Below are positions 38,001-50,333 of a DNA stretch of 64,000 nt, one piece after another. The stretch is taken from positions 8,184,001-8,248,000 of the forward strand of contig CM055617.1 of assembly GCA_029379385.1 (NCBI GenBank). The letters run 5' to 3'. The position numbers were made by a program, and so were the translations under genes. The DNA comes from Quillaja saponaria. Its lineage: Eukaryota; Streptophyta; Magnoliopsida; Fabales; Quillajaceae. The notes below the pieces were generated by a model, which made no database searches, was not told the origin of the DNA, and saw nothing but the letters and a program-made list of their open reading frames with translations. Numbering within the stretch: position 1 is the stretch's first letter; every line of letters starts with the position of its first letter.

Positions 38001-38053
38001 ATGAGGAGACCGGTTCATATGATGAAGTTAAGGTTCCAGACAACACGAGTTAG
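32042..38053 (+). CDS. CD2BP2/Lin1-like U5 snRNP-associated protein, ten exons
   Basis: CD2BP2 (yeast Lin1, U5-52K) is a nuclear spliceosome assembly factor that contacts the U5 snRNP. Exons are 32042-32118, 32459-32675, 34233-34358, 34445-34597, 35344-35464, 35614-35655, 36238-36495, 36597-36639, 36985-37062 and 37990-38053; all phases agree and give 392 residues. The N-terminus holds the basic KKRVRFPKGKK stretch. The family-typical acidic block follows (FVDDGIQIEPFNLDKEREEG, then YFDADGNFVEYFN), then LDNVEV and KRRIADLLEPGETVLQALRR. The C-terminus, DESSGYYY...GYYYDPSTGLYCSAATGLWY, is an aromatic octamer-repeat (OCRE-like) segment. Classical animal CD2BP2 ends in a GYF domain instead, so the aromatic tail is what characterises this copy. 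Two ATGs are adjacent at 32042 and 32045; the first is taken. It is convergent with SC35, another splicing factor. Confidence 0.88.
34911..34928. repeat. CT/CA microsatellite in intron 4 of the CD2BP2-like gene
   Basis: A short 'ctccctc' stretch followed by a (CA)n run, within the intron that spans 34598-35343. Confidence 0.6.
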
Positions 38054-41000
38054 ATATTTGCTGACTCGTGGAGTATGTACAGACTAATGTTGAATGCTGA
38101 ATACAGTTTCTTATGGAAATCACCTTTTGCTAAACCTAACCAAAAATTGATCTTCTTTTGTTTATGTAATAGGTATAAAAATTTCTTTGATGTCTTGGTG
38201 CAGTTTGTTCTTTTTCTTTCCCTTAATATCTTGGTGATCACTTCCATTCAATGCAAAGTATTTTCGTGTTTTTCGTTTCACTTTTTAACTTGATCAACAT
38301 CCAATCCCTGTAATCTCATTGAAAACATAGGTGGTAGGAAATAGTGTTTATGAATGTCAGTGCGTGTACATATCCTGGAATACTGCAGGTAGAATCAAGC
38401 AGGCAACTTGGATAAACTATTATGAAGGGGTTACAGTGTATATGTGATAGACTAATCAATGAACGATATGCAGTGAACCCTACACTTATATTTCCTGTTA
38501 CTTCTACAACTTATCTGCAGGATTGATCTATTTTATGTCTGAAAAATAAGTAGTACCATCAATCTTGATAAGTACCTAAATTGATAGTTTCGAAAACAAT
38601 GGCATAGCAAAATCAATGAACGATTAGCATGCAATTTTAGTAGAATATTCAAAGATGGATAATACCATAGATGTATGTGACTTGGTGTAAAATATGAAGC
38701 TGAACAATAAATAGGGAAAAAAAATTTAAATTCTGAATAAGTCTTACAATGAGTCTATATATCAACATATTATATTTCAAAAAAAAAAAAATTCATCAAA
38801 ATAAATCATTACATTTTATGACAATTTATATAATATCAATTATACTTTGAGTTGATATATTATTAAATAATTAAATTTCTCATACTAATTTTTCTTATTT
38901 CTTTCATTTTATATAATTTTTAGTAACTTATAACATTTTAATTTATTGTGAATTAGATTAATTTAAACTTTATTTTTATTTTCAATTAGAAATTATGTTC
39001 ATTATCATCCTTTTTTAACTTAATATATTTTTCATTTATGATATATTAAAATTAATTTTATAAAAAAAGTAAATTTTAACTATTGAAGTTGTACTTTACA
39101 TAATTTTTTTTAGGGTTCTATTACATTCAAATTTAAGATAAATAATATTTTTATAAAATAAAATAAAAATTAATTGCACTTAATTCTATAAACTCCTCTA
39201 TTTTGCAATAGTCAAACTATCAATTAAACGTATAACTCTCGTATTTAAGTCATAATTGACAAATAACTCTATCATCTAAATCAATTATTAAATTTAACAA
39301 ACTCATTTTAAAAATTAATTAAATTAGCAATATTATAAATTTTATAATTTTTTTTTTCTTGTTTTCTTTTTTGTAGCAAAGAAATTATTATATCAATCCA
39401 ATTTAGCATATATGAATTGAAATATTATCAATATAAATTATGTTATACAATCAACATAAAGTGTTTTATTTTATAGGAAAAATAATAATAATAATAAATA
39501 AATAAAACTTTAAAAAGCTTATTAACAAGAATAGTTTAGTCCATCTGAATTAATTTCTTAGATTTCATAAATAATTTGAATAATTAATATCAATTATTAC
39601 TCAAATAAGAATATTATTTATTCTTATTTGTTTAATTCGATAATTCATACTTCATACAAACTATTGCAATTAAGTGATGATCATAAAAATAAATTATAAT
39701 TGACCTTAAAATAAATTTCTCCTTTTCAAAAATGAGTTAAACTCTTTCACTTGTGTTTTAAGAAGATTTATACAATTCAAAACCAAAATTTAATGAACTT
39801 ATTACCTAAAAAGTAAAATTAGTAATTACATGTTTTGTCATGGATAAAGGAACTTATTTTGTAAACAAGAATTTAAAATTATTATTTATTCATCATGTAA
39901 ACTCGTTGTATGACTTTTTCAGCATCTGAAATGTAAGCTGATACAGTCAATTTCCCAAATAAATAACCCAAACCCAATCCTTAGGGAAAGTTAGGGAGGA
40001 TGTATGAAAAAATCAGATAGATGTCCATAGCCTCAGATACTGTATATCAAACTCAATAGGTTATAAAACAAATGCAGGGAAATTTTCAAAAACTGACCAA
40101 CTTTAAGTGCTTCACACTTAATGCACAGATATTTGCAGCACGCTTAATAGAGAAACATCCTCCAGCTGTTCGTATAAATATATAGGATCATTTTACACCC
40201 AACCAAGTTAAAGATTACAAAAATTTGAGTCTACAACACTCACCAGCCAAAGTGAAACAACAGCAATACAAGTAACACTAATCAATAGTTAAGACTGAAA
40301 GATAAAAAGAAATTTAATACTGCTTGAATCAAATTATGCAGCTTCTATGAACACAGAAAAAACCCACCAAAACATGTAACTTTTGGCAAGAACACAGAGG
40401 GCACACTAAATAAAACAACATGTTATGCGTACATTTGATCAACAAAACCAGCAAGACAGCTAGATAGTCATCAATGCCAAACCGCTAATACCACTGCCAA
40501 CCTCACCCCAGCTACAGGTAGTTACATGTCAGGCGAACAAATGCACATCATAAAAAGAATACGCATCAGCTACAGCTAGACAGCTACCACCTCACAGCCA
40601 TTGTCATGCAGCCGTGTGCTACAGCAGACACATCTCACTACATTAAGTTATAATCTTCATATATTTGTATCAAACAAGGTAATATCCAGTGGAATACCCT
40701 TAAAAAATAACCATGAATTTGTTACCATGTACATTGTAGCTGCAGATATCAGATCCGCAAATTAGGTTTCATGTTTAGTGTCCAGAGTTCATATTTAAGA
40801 TCTGCACCCAGGTTTATGAATTGCATGTCCACCTCCTATTCCCTTTTAGAACCCTCTTTCTCAGAATTCATATCAGCTACATGTGGAAACATGTTCAACT
40901 TGTGTTCATCACAGCAACAAGAACCCTTCTAGGGCCCATTTTTTATCAACAAAGACCAGCAATAATTACCAGATCAAACAGCAAAATTTCAAGTGAATAC

Positions 41001-41673
41001 AAGAGTTTTCAGTAGAATTAAAAGGCTAAACCAAAAACCTTACCAATCACCACTTCATTCAGGAAAAATCAACATATCATCCCTGGAAACAGCACACTGG
41101 TAAAAAACTAGCATACTTCTAAAACTGGCATATTCTTGCAACCAGCATCATATTCACGGTCACCCATCAATGATATATAAACAGCATCGACAGCAACAGT
41201 GTCAACAAGCACCTATCAGGCCCCCATCACTCTTCCCGAACATAACTATAAAACCCAATAAGTTGTTCATGATGAATCAGAGTTCCCATAAACTGAGCTT
41301 TAACTAAATGCAACCATGCTGTATAATGGGGAAATGGAAACGAGCAATAGCCTGAAAGACAAAAGGAGAGAAAGATAGGGCTAAAAGGGAACGGGGAACA
41401 AAAAACCAAAGATCACAGAATCCCCCATAAGACTCTGAAATAACAACCCAACTACAAAGCTCAATAAACAAACCACATAGACCAGTTAGAGACAAGACAA
41501 CATTTGGTACAGATATAGCAATTACTTAAACACAGAAATCCAGTCCTACCAAAACCAGCACTTAGATCATAAATCCTTTCATTGACTTTGACAAGAACAT
41601 GCATGATGATCTAGTAAAACAGCCAGAATCACACTACTCAACATCTCCAGAGTTTTTCATGCAGCCATAGTGA
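38054..41673. other. Convergent intergenic region, AT-rich, with the presumed long SC35 3' region
   Basis: The 3' untranslated region of the CD2BP2-like gene comes first. About 38700-39900 is very AT-rich, with no gene. About 40000-41670 is more balanced in composition and lies downstream of the SC35 stop on the minus strand, so it may be a long 3' untranslated region. The short open frames within it have no family signature. Confidence 0.45.
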
Positions 41674-44600
41674 TCACTCCTGCATAATGTAGAACTGAAG
41701 TAAGAATCTCAAACACTATTGGCCACAGAGTTAAATCAAATTGTTCAACTTCTTGACCATAGAAATTAGAAATAATTTTTCAAATTACAATAACAAATCA
41801 AAAATAAAACTATATACTCACATCAGCATCTGAATATTGTGGGGATGGGCTTCGAGATCCATCAGCTCGACCAAGTGGTGAAACACTTCGAGATGCTGGC
41901 GACCGTCCATCACGGCTGCGACTCTCAGGACTTTCACCCCTTGGACTCCTCCGTGGGGAAAGGCTCCTTCGTGGAGAAAGGCTCCTTCGAGGACTAGGGC
42001 TACGTCGAGCAGGAGAGAGGCTGAAAAGCATCAACAGTGTAAAACGCAAGAACCAATCTTAATTGTTTGACAAAAAACTAAAACACAAAGCAGAACACCA
42101 AATGACCTGTCCACTGATCGGCTCCTACTTCGACGCTCATCGTAATAACGTCCTCTTCCCCGACTCCTGTAGTAATCAGGACTGGCACTACGGCTCTTGC
42201 TTCGGCGATGATAATCTCTATCTCGTCCCCGGTACCTGTCACGATCATACCTATCCCAGCTTCTGCTGCGGCTTCGCCTCCTGTAATCCCTATCCCTGTC
42301 CCCGTAATCATCTCGATAACTGAAATAATAGTATAAATGGTTATACATTTGCAGCAGCAAAAATACTCGAGTGCACATTCTCAGGAAAACTTATTCATAT
42401 TAAACCTTAAGTCAAATAATACCAGTGTTAGCTATTGAGGTAGCACTTATTCTTCATCAAGGCTAGTTTTTTATTAACAATTTTATATATATATATATAC
42501 TTACACACATATTGAACCTACTTCCCCCCTGAGCTAGTTTATCTAAGCACAGTTTAAATGTGACATTAACCACATGAACGCTAACAAATCATGGTCCTTC
42601 ACCAATTTAACAATATCAGCTACTGCCATATCTTCCAATTCCAAGCAAACATAATCATCTTCCATGACTGTGATAATGTGATCTTACTTGGTCACAAAGC
42701 TTGGGATGCTACTCAAGTATCTGACATTTGAAGGTACATAATAGATCCATGATTTTGTATCTTTACAAACTTTTGGACATACACATAAGATGGTGACACC
42801 AAGTACAGATCCTATTAGTGTCCATGTACAAAAAATGAATTAATTTTTTACAAGATCAGATGGACTAAAATGCAGAAACAAAACAAATCTTGCAACCCAA
42901 ACCAATGCGCCAAGAACCCTTCCACCCCTTCTTACTGATGCAAAAGCCTTCTTATGGAAATTAAGAAACATAAAGAACCACATTTAACTGTACAAGCTAA
43001 ATTCAAGTTACTGTGTGCTGTAAAATTGTACTAGTTGTAGATAAAATGTGAAATGTTCTCTACAATCAACAAGACAAGAAATACAAACAGAAAAATGCTC
43101 AACTCAATGTTCTTAAAACTGATTAGGAAGAGATTTGAAGAATAAGGAGGAAAGGAAAAAGAGGGCGTACCGTCTCCTAGGACTGCGACTTCTTGACCTG
43201 TATCTTGATTTTGGGAGTGATTCAACAATCCTTCCTTTCTGACTGCAATACACAATTAGTAGAACCAACAATCTGAATAATGATCCAAGGCAAAGAATGC
43301 AACATAAAGACTACACTTTTGGTGCAACTAAATAACGCGAGAATTATTACAATGACATTTTATTCATGCATATTGACAAGCTGCAAAAACTCTAATCCAG
43401 GATGAACGAACTACTCCATTTAGGAACTAGCATTAATATTTTATTGAAACAGCAGGTAGTCAAGACTCACAGCCATTGTCCCATAAACAAAAATTTGCAA
43501 TACAGAAAGGATGTATCCTGTATACAGTATATGTTGCCCTCAAACCTGTATGCACCAGTTCATTCAGACTCATCTTGAATACTAGCAGTAACAGTTATAC
43601 ATACTTGTAACATGGACAGATCACAGAAATCTCCCAGTAATACAAAACTTTTTCCATATGATCTCTAAGTCATAACATATAATCAAACTAGCCACCATCA
43701 TAAGCAAAACAATGAAGTTAACCACAAATTCAGAACTTACATCCTCTCTGCATTTGGCCCATATTTTGCAAACTGGACAGTTATCTCTCGACCATCAACA
43801 ACTCTCCCTGAAAGAGAAAGTTTGGAAAGCCATAATGCATTTGAGTAAAATAAAAGAAAATAAAGAAGAGCCTTGCCAAGATAAATCAAACAATAAAGGG
43901 AAAGATGCATACCATCTAGCCTCTCCACTGCTTTTTGTGCCTCATCTGCATACTTGTAACGCACAAATGCAAAACCCCTTGACTCACCAGTCCTTAACAA
44001 CAGAAGATAAATTCAAATAAATAAGAAACACAAAACTCTAATAAATGGGGGAAAAAAAAAGAATTCCCCATTATTGAAGATACAATACAACCCAGTAGTT
44101 TGTTGACTACAAGAGCAAAGCATCACCCATTGATTTTTCTTTTAAAAAAAATAAAATAAATTACAGCTTTAAAGCAGGTAGTAAATCAAAATCCCAACCC
44201 AATGTTTCAAACATATTGAAGAAGCTGAAAAGCTGTATTTGTCATATATAAAAACACATCTTAAATAGACACTAGACCAGCACCTCAAAATACTGTTTTA
44301 TGTGATTCAGACCTTTGCTTAGATAATGAGACTACCCTTTTTATTTTTTCAGCGGTTCGAATAAAATGCATCAATTTCACCAAAATAAGAGAAACAGGTT
44401 TGGATTTCAAATGCATAGTTATTATAATAGTTACATATTACTTCCAAATAAGGCAATAACTGCTTGGAAGTTGGAATTCAGGTTTTATTTTCTTAGCCCT
44501 CGATTTCTAACCAGCCAAAAAGAAAATAGAACAATTCAATCAAAACAAAGAATGCTTTTTTTTTTTTTTTACCTTCTATCTCTGGGGATGAAGATGTCCA

Positions 44601-44848
44601 CAACCTTTCCATACTTATCAAACAGTGGAAATAGATCATCAGCACTCGTACCTAACCAATTATGAGGTAAAGATTAAAAATTCCATAACATATGGATTAA
44701 AAGCTGAAAAAAAATTACCCAAAAAAATAAAATTAAAACGCTCAAACACAAAAAGAGAAAGATAGAGCTTACGGAAGGTGATATTTAGTACGAGGAGAGA
44801 GTATGTGTCTTTGATGTCCGGAGGACCTGACCTGCCAAAGTGAGACAT
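41674..44848 (-). CDS. SC35: SC35 serine/arginine-rich splicing factor, eight coding exons
   Basis: SC35 is a nuclear SR protein that binds pre-mRNA through one RRM and recruits spliceosome parts through its RS tail. Exons in coding order are 44848-44773, 44651-44573, 43992-43913, 43807-43741, 43242-43171, 42319-42107, 42020-41822 and 41679-41674; phases agree and give 263 residues. The RRM starts at about residue 16: RNP2 is SLLVLNI and RNP1 is SRGFAFVRY, with DGREITVQFAKYGPNAER closing the fold. The tail is a long run of RS, SP and RD repeats, including RRSPSPRRSLSPRRS. The N-terminus MSHFGRSGPPDIKDTYSLLV matches what I recall of Arabidopsis SC35 (At5g64200) almost residue for residue. The last coding exon is only GAG plus the TGA stop. 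Retaining the last intron would change the ending only from Glu to Val-Ser-Ile. Confidence 0.95.
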
Positions 44849-44861
44849 CTTTGAAGAACAA

Positions 44862-44879
44862 AGAGAGAGAGAGAGAGAA
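44862..44879. repeat. (GA)n microsatellite in the SC35 5' leader
   Basis: A GA run just upstream of the SC35 ATG. On the sense strand it is a CT-rich leader, a frequent feature of plant 5' untranslated regions. Confidence 0.8.
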
Positions 44880-44987
44880 AGAAGGAGTGTGGGAGAGAGA
44901 AGGTGAAATCAGGTGAGGGTTAGGGGTATGTGGTGTGAAAATCTCCAAGTACAGAAGTTTCTTGAAGAATGATTTGTAAGCCCTGGG

Positions 44988-44996
44988 ATTTATATA
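44988..44996 (-). promoter_or_regulatory. TATA box of SC35
   Basis: The minus strand reads TATATAAAT about 140 bp upstream of the ATG at 44848. Confidence 0.5.
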
Positions 44997-46293
44997 TGGG
45001 AAGGGAAAGCTCAGAGGAGTTGGGGACGATGGTGATTAGGATATATAATTGCTCGTCTATTTGGGTTTAATTACTCTCTTGCCATGCTTACAAGAACAAA
45101 AAGATAAATAAAATTGACATGCCTTATTTTTTTTATCTTTATATTTTTAACATAGGTAAGTTATCTTTCTCTTGTGTATGACTACACAAAATGATATTAA
45201 AACATTATTATTATTTAAAGAATTAAATGTGAATAACAATTTAATAAATGATATGTAGGGTGATTTATGTAAGATTATATTACATTATTATTGGTTTATC
45301 TGATAATATAAACTTAAATTGTATTACGTGGTTATTGTAAAAGTGTCACATAATAATATCAGAAGTAAATATTTTTTATTTAAATAGATTTATTTTGCTT
45401 TCATGCGATGCACAAAATAATTTTTTTTATTTGTTTTTTATTTTATAAATTTTGTTATTAATTTATATTTATTATTTTATTTTAGAGCTATTAGTTTGGA
45501 ATAAAAGATTAAATTTATATGACATTAAATATTAATTGATCTTATTATGGATCACTGTGTCAATATATTGTTCTTTTAACAATTATATCATATTAATTGT
45601 TGACTTTTAAATAAATTTTTTCTTACATTGATTTTTATTTTTTATTTTAAATATGCAAATGTGATCTTTTCAATAAAAGTTTTTATTTTTATTTTAAATT
45701 TGTTATCAATAATAATTGTGACTTGATTTAAAATAGATTTGCTCTAAAAAAATTTACATCGATCAGCCCAAACAAGCAATAAAAAAATATTCAAAAAAAT
45801 TAGTTATTATATTAATTTTTTGATATTCTCTTCCTTCCTTGAAAATAATTTATTTTTATTTATAAATAGAGACACATCAAAAAACATGTTTGCATCTCCA
45901 TAATACCAAAAAATCTTGTTTTTACTTTTCACTTTTCAAATGAATCATAGTACTTACTTTTTTTTTATATCATTCTTCATTTTTTAAAAATATATATATT
46001 TTATGAATAACAACATCAATTTTTATTTATTTATTTATTTATTTCTACAACATTATCTCTAATAAAAAGAATATTTAACAAAAAATAAGTTCAAAACTTT
46101 TGATTTTTTATGGGAATGTTACAATGTAAGAAAAATAATATTAATTAACAAAATCATAACAATTTTTGCACACACACTTAATTGCTTAGTAAATTAGTAA
46201 TAATTTTAAAGATCCACTCTCATAGTATAAGTCCCATGTTACAGACATAGATGATCCACAAATTTTGGTTGAATCTTCATGTACAAAAGAAAT
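44997..46293. other. Intergenic spacer between SC35 and the alternative oxidase gene
   Basis: Both flanking genes are on the minus strand, so this holds the SC35 promoter and the oxidase 3' untranslated region. About 45050-46150 is very AT-rich, with a (TTTA)n run near 46019-46043. No gene was seen. Confidence 0.5.
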
Positions 46294-48769
46294 TCAATGG
46301 TAACCAATAGGAGCTGGAGCCTCTTTCAATTCCTTTCCTTGAAAGTGGATGTCCTGCAGGAAAAAGGAGAAAGTCATAAACTCAAAGCTAACTATAAACA
46401 CAAATGAGCCTCTGAAGATGAAGATTTTTTATGAAACCAATAATTGATTTCCCTTAGTTGTGATAATAGGACTGGTACAAACAAAAACAATCAGCAAGGT
46501 ATCTTACTCCAGTAGGCTTAAGGTATTTTACAAAGGCAAGGTTTCTAGACCTCTGTCTTCTCAAACAGCCTCATGGAATAATAGGATGTCCAACTTGCAA
46601 AATGTTTTCAAGATCAACATTTTCCTTAACACAAAAAAAACCAACCTAGAAATAGAAAAGAGGAAGAATCACTAAGACAAGAGCTAGGTAAGCAAGCAAG
46701 CAAGCAAGAAGGAGAGGCTAGAAAAGGCGAGGCAAGGGGCTCTCCATCTCTAGGAAGATTGTGTCCAGGATCTGGTAATCTAAGCCTTGCTTCTTCTGGT
46801 CGCCTCGTCAAAATCAACACTTTCTATAATGTTTTATGTTGTATCTGGAATCATTGATTCCATATCAAGAAACAATCTGAATAAAATGAAAGTTGTCTGG
46901 AAGAAGTAACTTCAATGAGAAAGATTAAAATTGAAAAGGGCAAGTCAAACTCACAGAAGCATAATGGTTGGAATCCCGATGATGAGCCTCATCAGCACGA
47001 ATCACGGTTATAACATCTTTCAGAGTTGCATCTTCAGGTAGCCTCCAGTAGTCAATTGCAATGGCAGGAGCAGGAACATTCTCAATATTACCATTTTCAA
47101 TGTCCTTCAAATACTCAGTATATGATGCTACAGCTTCCTCCTCCAAATACCCAACAAATCTATGTGCCAGTTTTGGGGAGAGAACATAGAGCACAAAGAA
47201 GGCATTGAAGAATACTCCCTGCACAGTAAGAACCAGTAACCTTTCATGCCATTTGGGCTTCACAAGTTCTATTACAGTCATTAGGTGCATTCTCTCATTC
47301 TCTGCTTCCTCGAGCAAGGCTTTGATCCATCCACCAGCATGCTGAAACTTGCGGAGAGACTTTAGATGCAGCAGCATCCCTCCTACCATTGGAGGAACAG
47401 CTGCAACTGTTTCCAGCATCATTGCATGGCACCCATGTCGTTTCTGCAATATATCTAATTTAATGAGATCAAAGCCAACAAGCATACAATTTCTGTAATA
47501 TAGCTCCATCAATGGCATATTCGTCCCACAGAGAGATAATAATTATCTATACAGTTAACTTACCAATCACAGCTTAACTCATAATATCTCAACATTCCAA
47601 AATAAAATCAATCCCCCAGTCGGCTCCCCAAGAAAAAGGCAGCTACACACATTTTGGGTACTTTAGGGTTTAGGCCTTTGAAATTTTACCCAACAAATTA
47701 ATAGGAACCCAAATCCCATGGTGCACATACTAGAATCAAAGCTATCATCATTCATCAGTCCTCATTGTCTTATGGTAAAGAAAGAAAAAAAAAAAAAGTT
47801 GTCATTGTCATGACAAAGCAAGTCCTTATTCAACACTTACTTCCAAGCATATCGTACTTAAATAGCAACCTTATTATCAACCAATACATATCTTTTTTCT
47901 CGGATCTATAGTTAAGAAAGTCACACACCTGAAAATATAAGTCTGAGAAAACCCTAAGGAATTTCACTGTCCTGTATGCAACTTTATCCACAAGCGTCTT
48001 CGGCACATGGTGCTTAGTCAAATCTATGGACAAGTCTGCCCGATAAGTATCACCTGGCTTTATATATGAAAAAACAAGGAAGAAAATTAGTACTTAAACA
48101 AGTATCTTTTAAAAAGGTTTTGTTGCAACTTCTCTTTTCAAAGGCAACAATTAACACGTAAAGAAAATTTAAAGAGTAGCCACTAGACTTTCTCTTGAAA
48201 TACAATAATAGTTAGCAATGAATCTCTTACTTGTGTACAAGATGAGATTCTAACTAGTTAGCCCCAAGTCCTAACAGTTAGCCCCAAGTCCTAACATAGA
48301 AAATCAGAAACAAAAATTGAACATATACCTAAATCTTCAAAGCTCATTGAAGAAATCGGTAATTTTTTTGACTTAGACAAATTTCATTAGAATCTCAAAA
48401 GTTATCAAATTTAACATTGAAATTCAGATATTTATTACCATAAAGCAGTTCCAAGGCCATTCAGTTCCATCTTGCCTTGTAATCTTCTGTTTTGAAATCC
48501 CCCAATAACTCGACAAGCTGTTGTCACTCTTCTTCTCTTTCACCTCCGTAATTGAAGGAGCCACTGAGCTCTCCTTCTGCTCAGGCGCAGCCGAAGCCGA
48601 GCTCATCATCCGTCCTCCAATAAAACCCACCACAGCCACCCACATACTGGTGCCGCGGTTCCACAGCCTCCAATTGCCTCACCATTGCAACAGTCGAAAT
48701 ATAGCTGTTGCATTTCCGGCCGCCATTGATTAGACCTCGAACAACGGAACCCACTACAAATCTGTTCAT
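46294..48769 (-). CDS. AOX2: Mitochondrial alternative oxidase, four exons, one frame break in exon 1
   Basis: Alternative oxidase is a di-iron ubiquinol oxidase on the matrix side of the inner mitochondrial membrane; it reduces oxygen to water without proton pumping. Exons in coding order are 48769-48439, 48057-47929, 47443-46955 and 46353-46294, the usual four-exon AOX plan, giving 335 residues. Di-iron ligand motifs are all present: [28 protein letters not shown] and RADEAHH. The two regulatory cysteines (NCFM and RHGC) are 50 residues apart, as expected. The C-terminus is [13 protein letters not shown]. The N-terminus is rich in Arg and Ser and suits a transit peptide. In exon 1 an extra A near 48613 breaks the frame; without it FYWR runs into [17 protein letters not shown] replaces the usual PWETY after the first cysteine. 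The AOX2 assignment rests mainly on gene order next to SC35 and CAMTA. Confidence 0.9.
46690..46709. repeat. (AAGC)n microsatellite in AOX intron 3
   Basis: Five near-perfect AAGC units inside the intron that spans 46354-46954. Confidence 0.8.
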
Positions 48770-48861
48770 CTTTGAGCGAAAACAATAAAAAATAAATAAT
48801 TGGGTTAGATGGGGTTTTTCTTAACTTCTTCACGAGTCAATTCAAGAGTAACTTAACTATG

Positions 48862-48869
48862 TATTTATA
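48862..48869 (-). promoter_or_regulatory. TATA box of the alternative oxidase gene
   Basis: The minus strand reads TATAAATA about 93 bp upstream of the ATG at 48769. Confidence 0.5.
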
Positions 48870-49499
48870 AGAACCATCGGAGGAAGCAACAGAGAATGGA
48901 GGTCATACTCAAAGTGACGCCAGGAAATTGGGAACGAAGCCACCCCTCATTCCCTTTCCATTGATCCTAGTCAGTGGGACAGAAAAAGGTAATAGTCAAA
49001 ATTTGTGACGACCGAGCAAGCAATGATAGAGAATAGAGACCTGCCATTGACAAATAGGCGGCTAAAGAGCTAATGGACAATTTTTGAATTATTTTTGGGA
49101 TTAGGTACACATTTGTGGCACGTTTTTCTACTTAAAAAAACAAAAACAAAAAAGTCTCTAACAATTTATGTATTCATATATTCCCTTTTTTTTTTTTCCA
49201 TAAAATTATCAAAATATTATTTATTTCATCTTCAACACTTACCCGGAAAGTCTCTATTCAATCAATTAGAATAAAAAAGTGTTTTAGTATAAATTGATAT
49301 TAGTTAGAAAGATCATGTATATATAAATTGTATTAGAGTTGATATAACTAATCATATAATACTTTCAGAGTAAATTGTTGCCTAAACAATAAGCCTAAGA
49401 TATAGACCTAAGTTATTTCAACACCTCTCCAATTCAAGCTCGGTCTTAGATGATGAGAAATTATCTAAAAATAGGTGAATCAGTCTATCAACTGAAGTG

Positions 49500-49745
49500 A
49501 TGTGGCATGCTGACATGGTGTGAAATGAGTGGTCATTGTTGATGAAATGGTAGTGTTAATGTGGACTCTGTGATGACATGGCCAATTGATCATATAGAGC
49601 TGATGTGGTCTCTCGTTGATGACGCATTAGATGACGCGACAAGCTAACTTATTTATATGTGGTTGTAGGGCTGATATGGTCTCCCAGTTGATGATGTGTC
49701 GGATGGCAAGGCCACTGACATATTGGAGAGTGCTGATGCGATTGA
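49500..49745. repeat. Degenerate minisatellite-like 'tgatgtgg' region
   Basis: Variants of 'ctgatgtggtctc...gttgatga' recur at an offset of about 71 bp (49600 and 49671), with shorter echoes such as 'gatgacatggc' and 'gctgacatgg' around them. It may be a worn tandem repeat or part of an old element. Confidence 0.5.
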
Positions 49746-50333
49746 TTCTAATAGGCTGCTGCTTGGTGACATGGCACACCAAAAGCTCTACTTGACTAAT
49801 GTAGTAGGCATGTGGTGTGGGCTTCCTCTGACCTCTGTTTTTGATTTTTTTTTTTTTTAGCTGGATGACTCAGAATGTCCTTTTGGTTTTGATGGTGGCA
49901 TGAATTTGTGGATTGCAAGTGGTAGAAGGTAGCATTTTGCAGAGGACTGCTGTGATTATATGAGTTTTTCATTGAACTTTAGGTATTTTATGATTTTTTG
50001 ATGATAAAATGCTGAGAATATGTTTTTTGAATGTTTTTGGACTCAGTTTGGAGTAGATGCTAGGGAGATCCTTCAGTTGGTATTGGTCACTATTAAATTT
50101 GAAGGGTTTTCGAAAAATTGGAATTGTTAGCTGGTGAAAGCTGAAGCAGAAATGAAGAATACTCAAATGCAGAATGTTAAAATGTAAAATGCAAAATGCT
50201 GAAATGCAAGTGCATCAATTAAATACCTGATTCAACCTCTTCATTAGAGTCCTCCACGTTATAAGGTACAATTCTACATCGAAGTCAATTTTGCAAACAA
50301 TAACACTGAAACTTAAGAAAAACTAAATTATAT

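Noticed and set aside
42063..42323. 86-codon plus-strand open frame rich in Cys and His
   Set aside because: It is the shadow of the RS-repeat exon of SC35 read on the other strand.
44350..44366. GGTTCGAATAAAA as a tRNA T-arm
   Set aside because: No acceptor stem, anticodon arm or D-arm can be paired around it.
44901..44935. GGGTTAGGG-like text as an interstitial telomere
   Set aside because: Only one partial unit is present. A lone telobox-like motif near a housekeeping promoter is common in plants.
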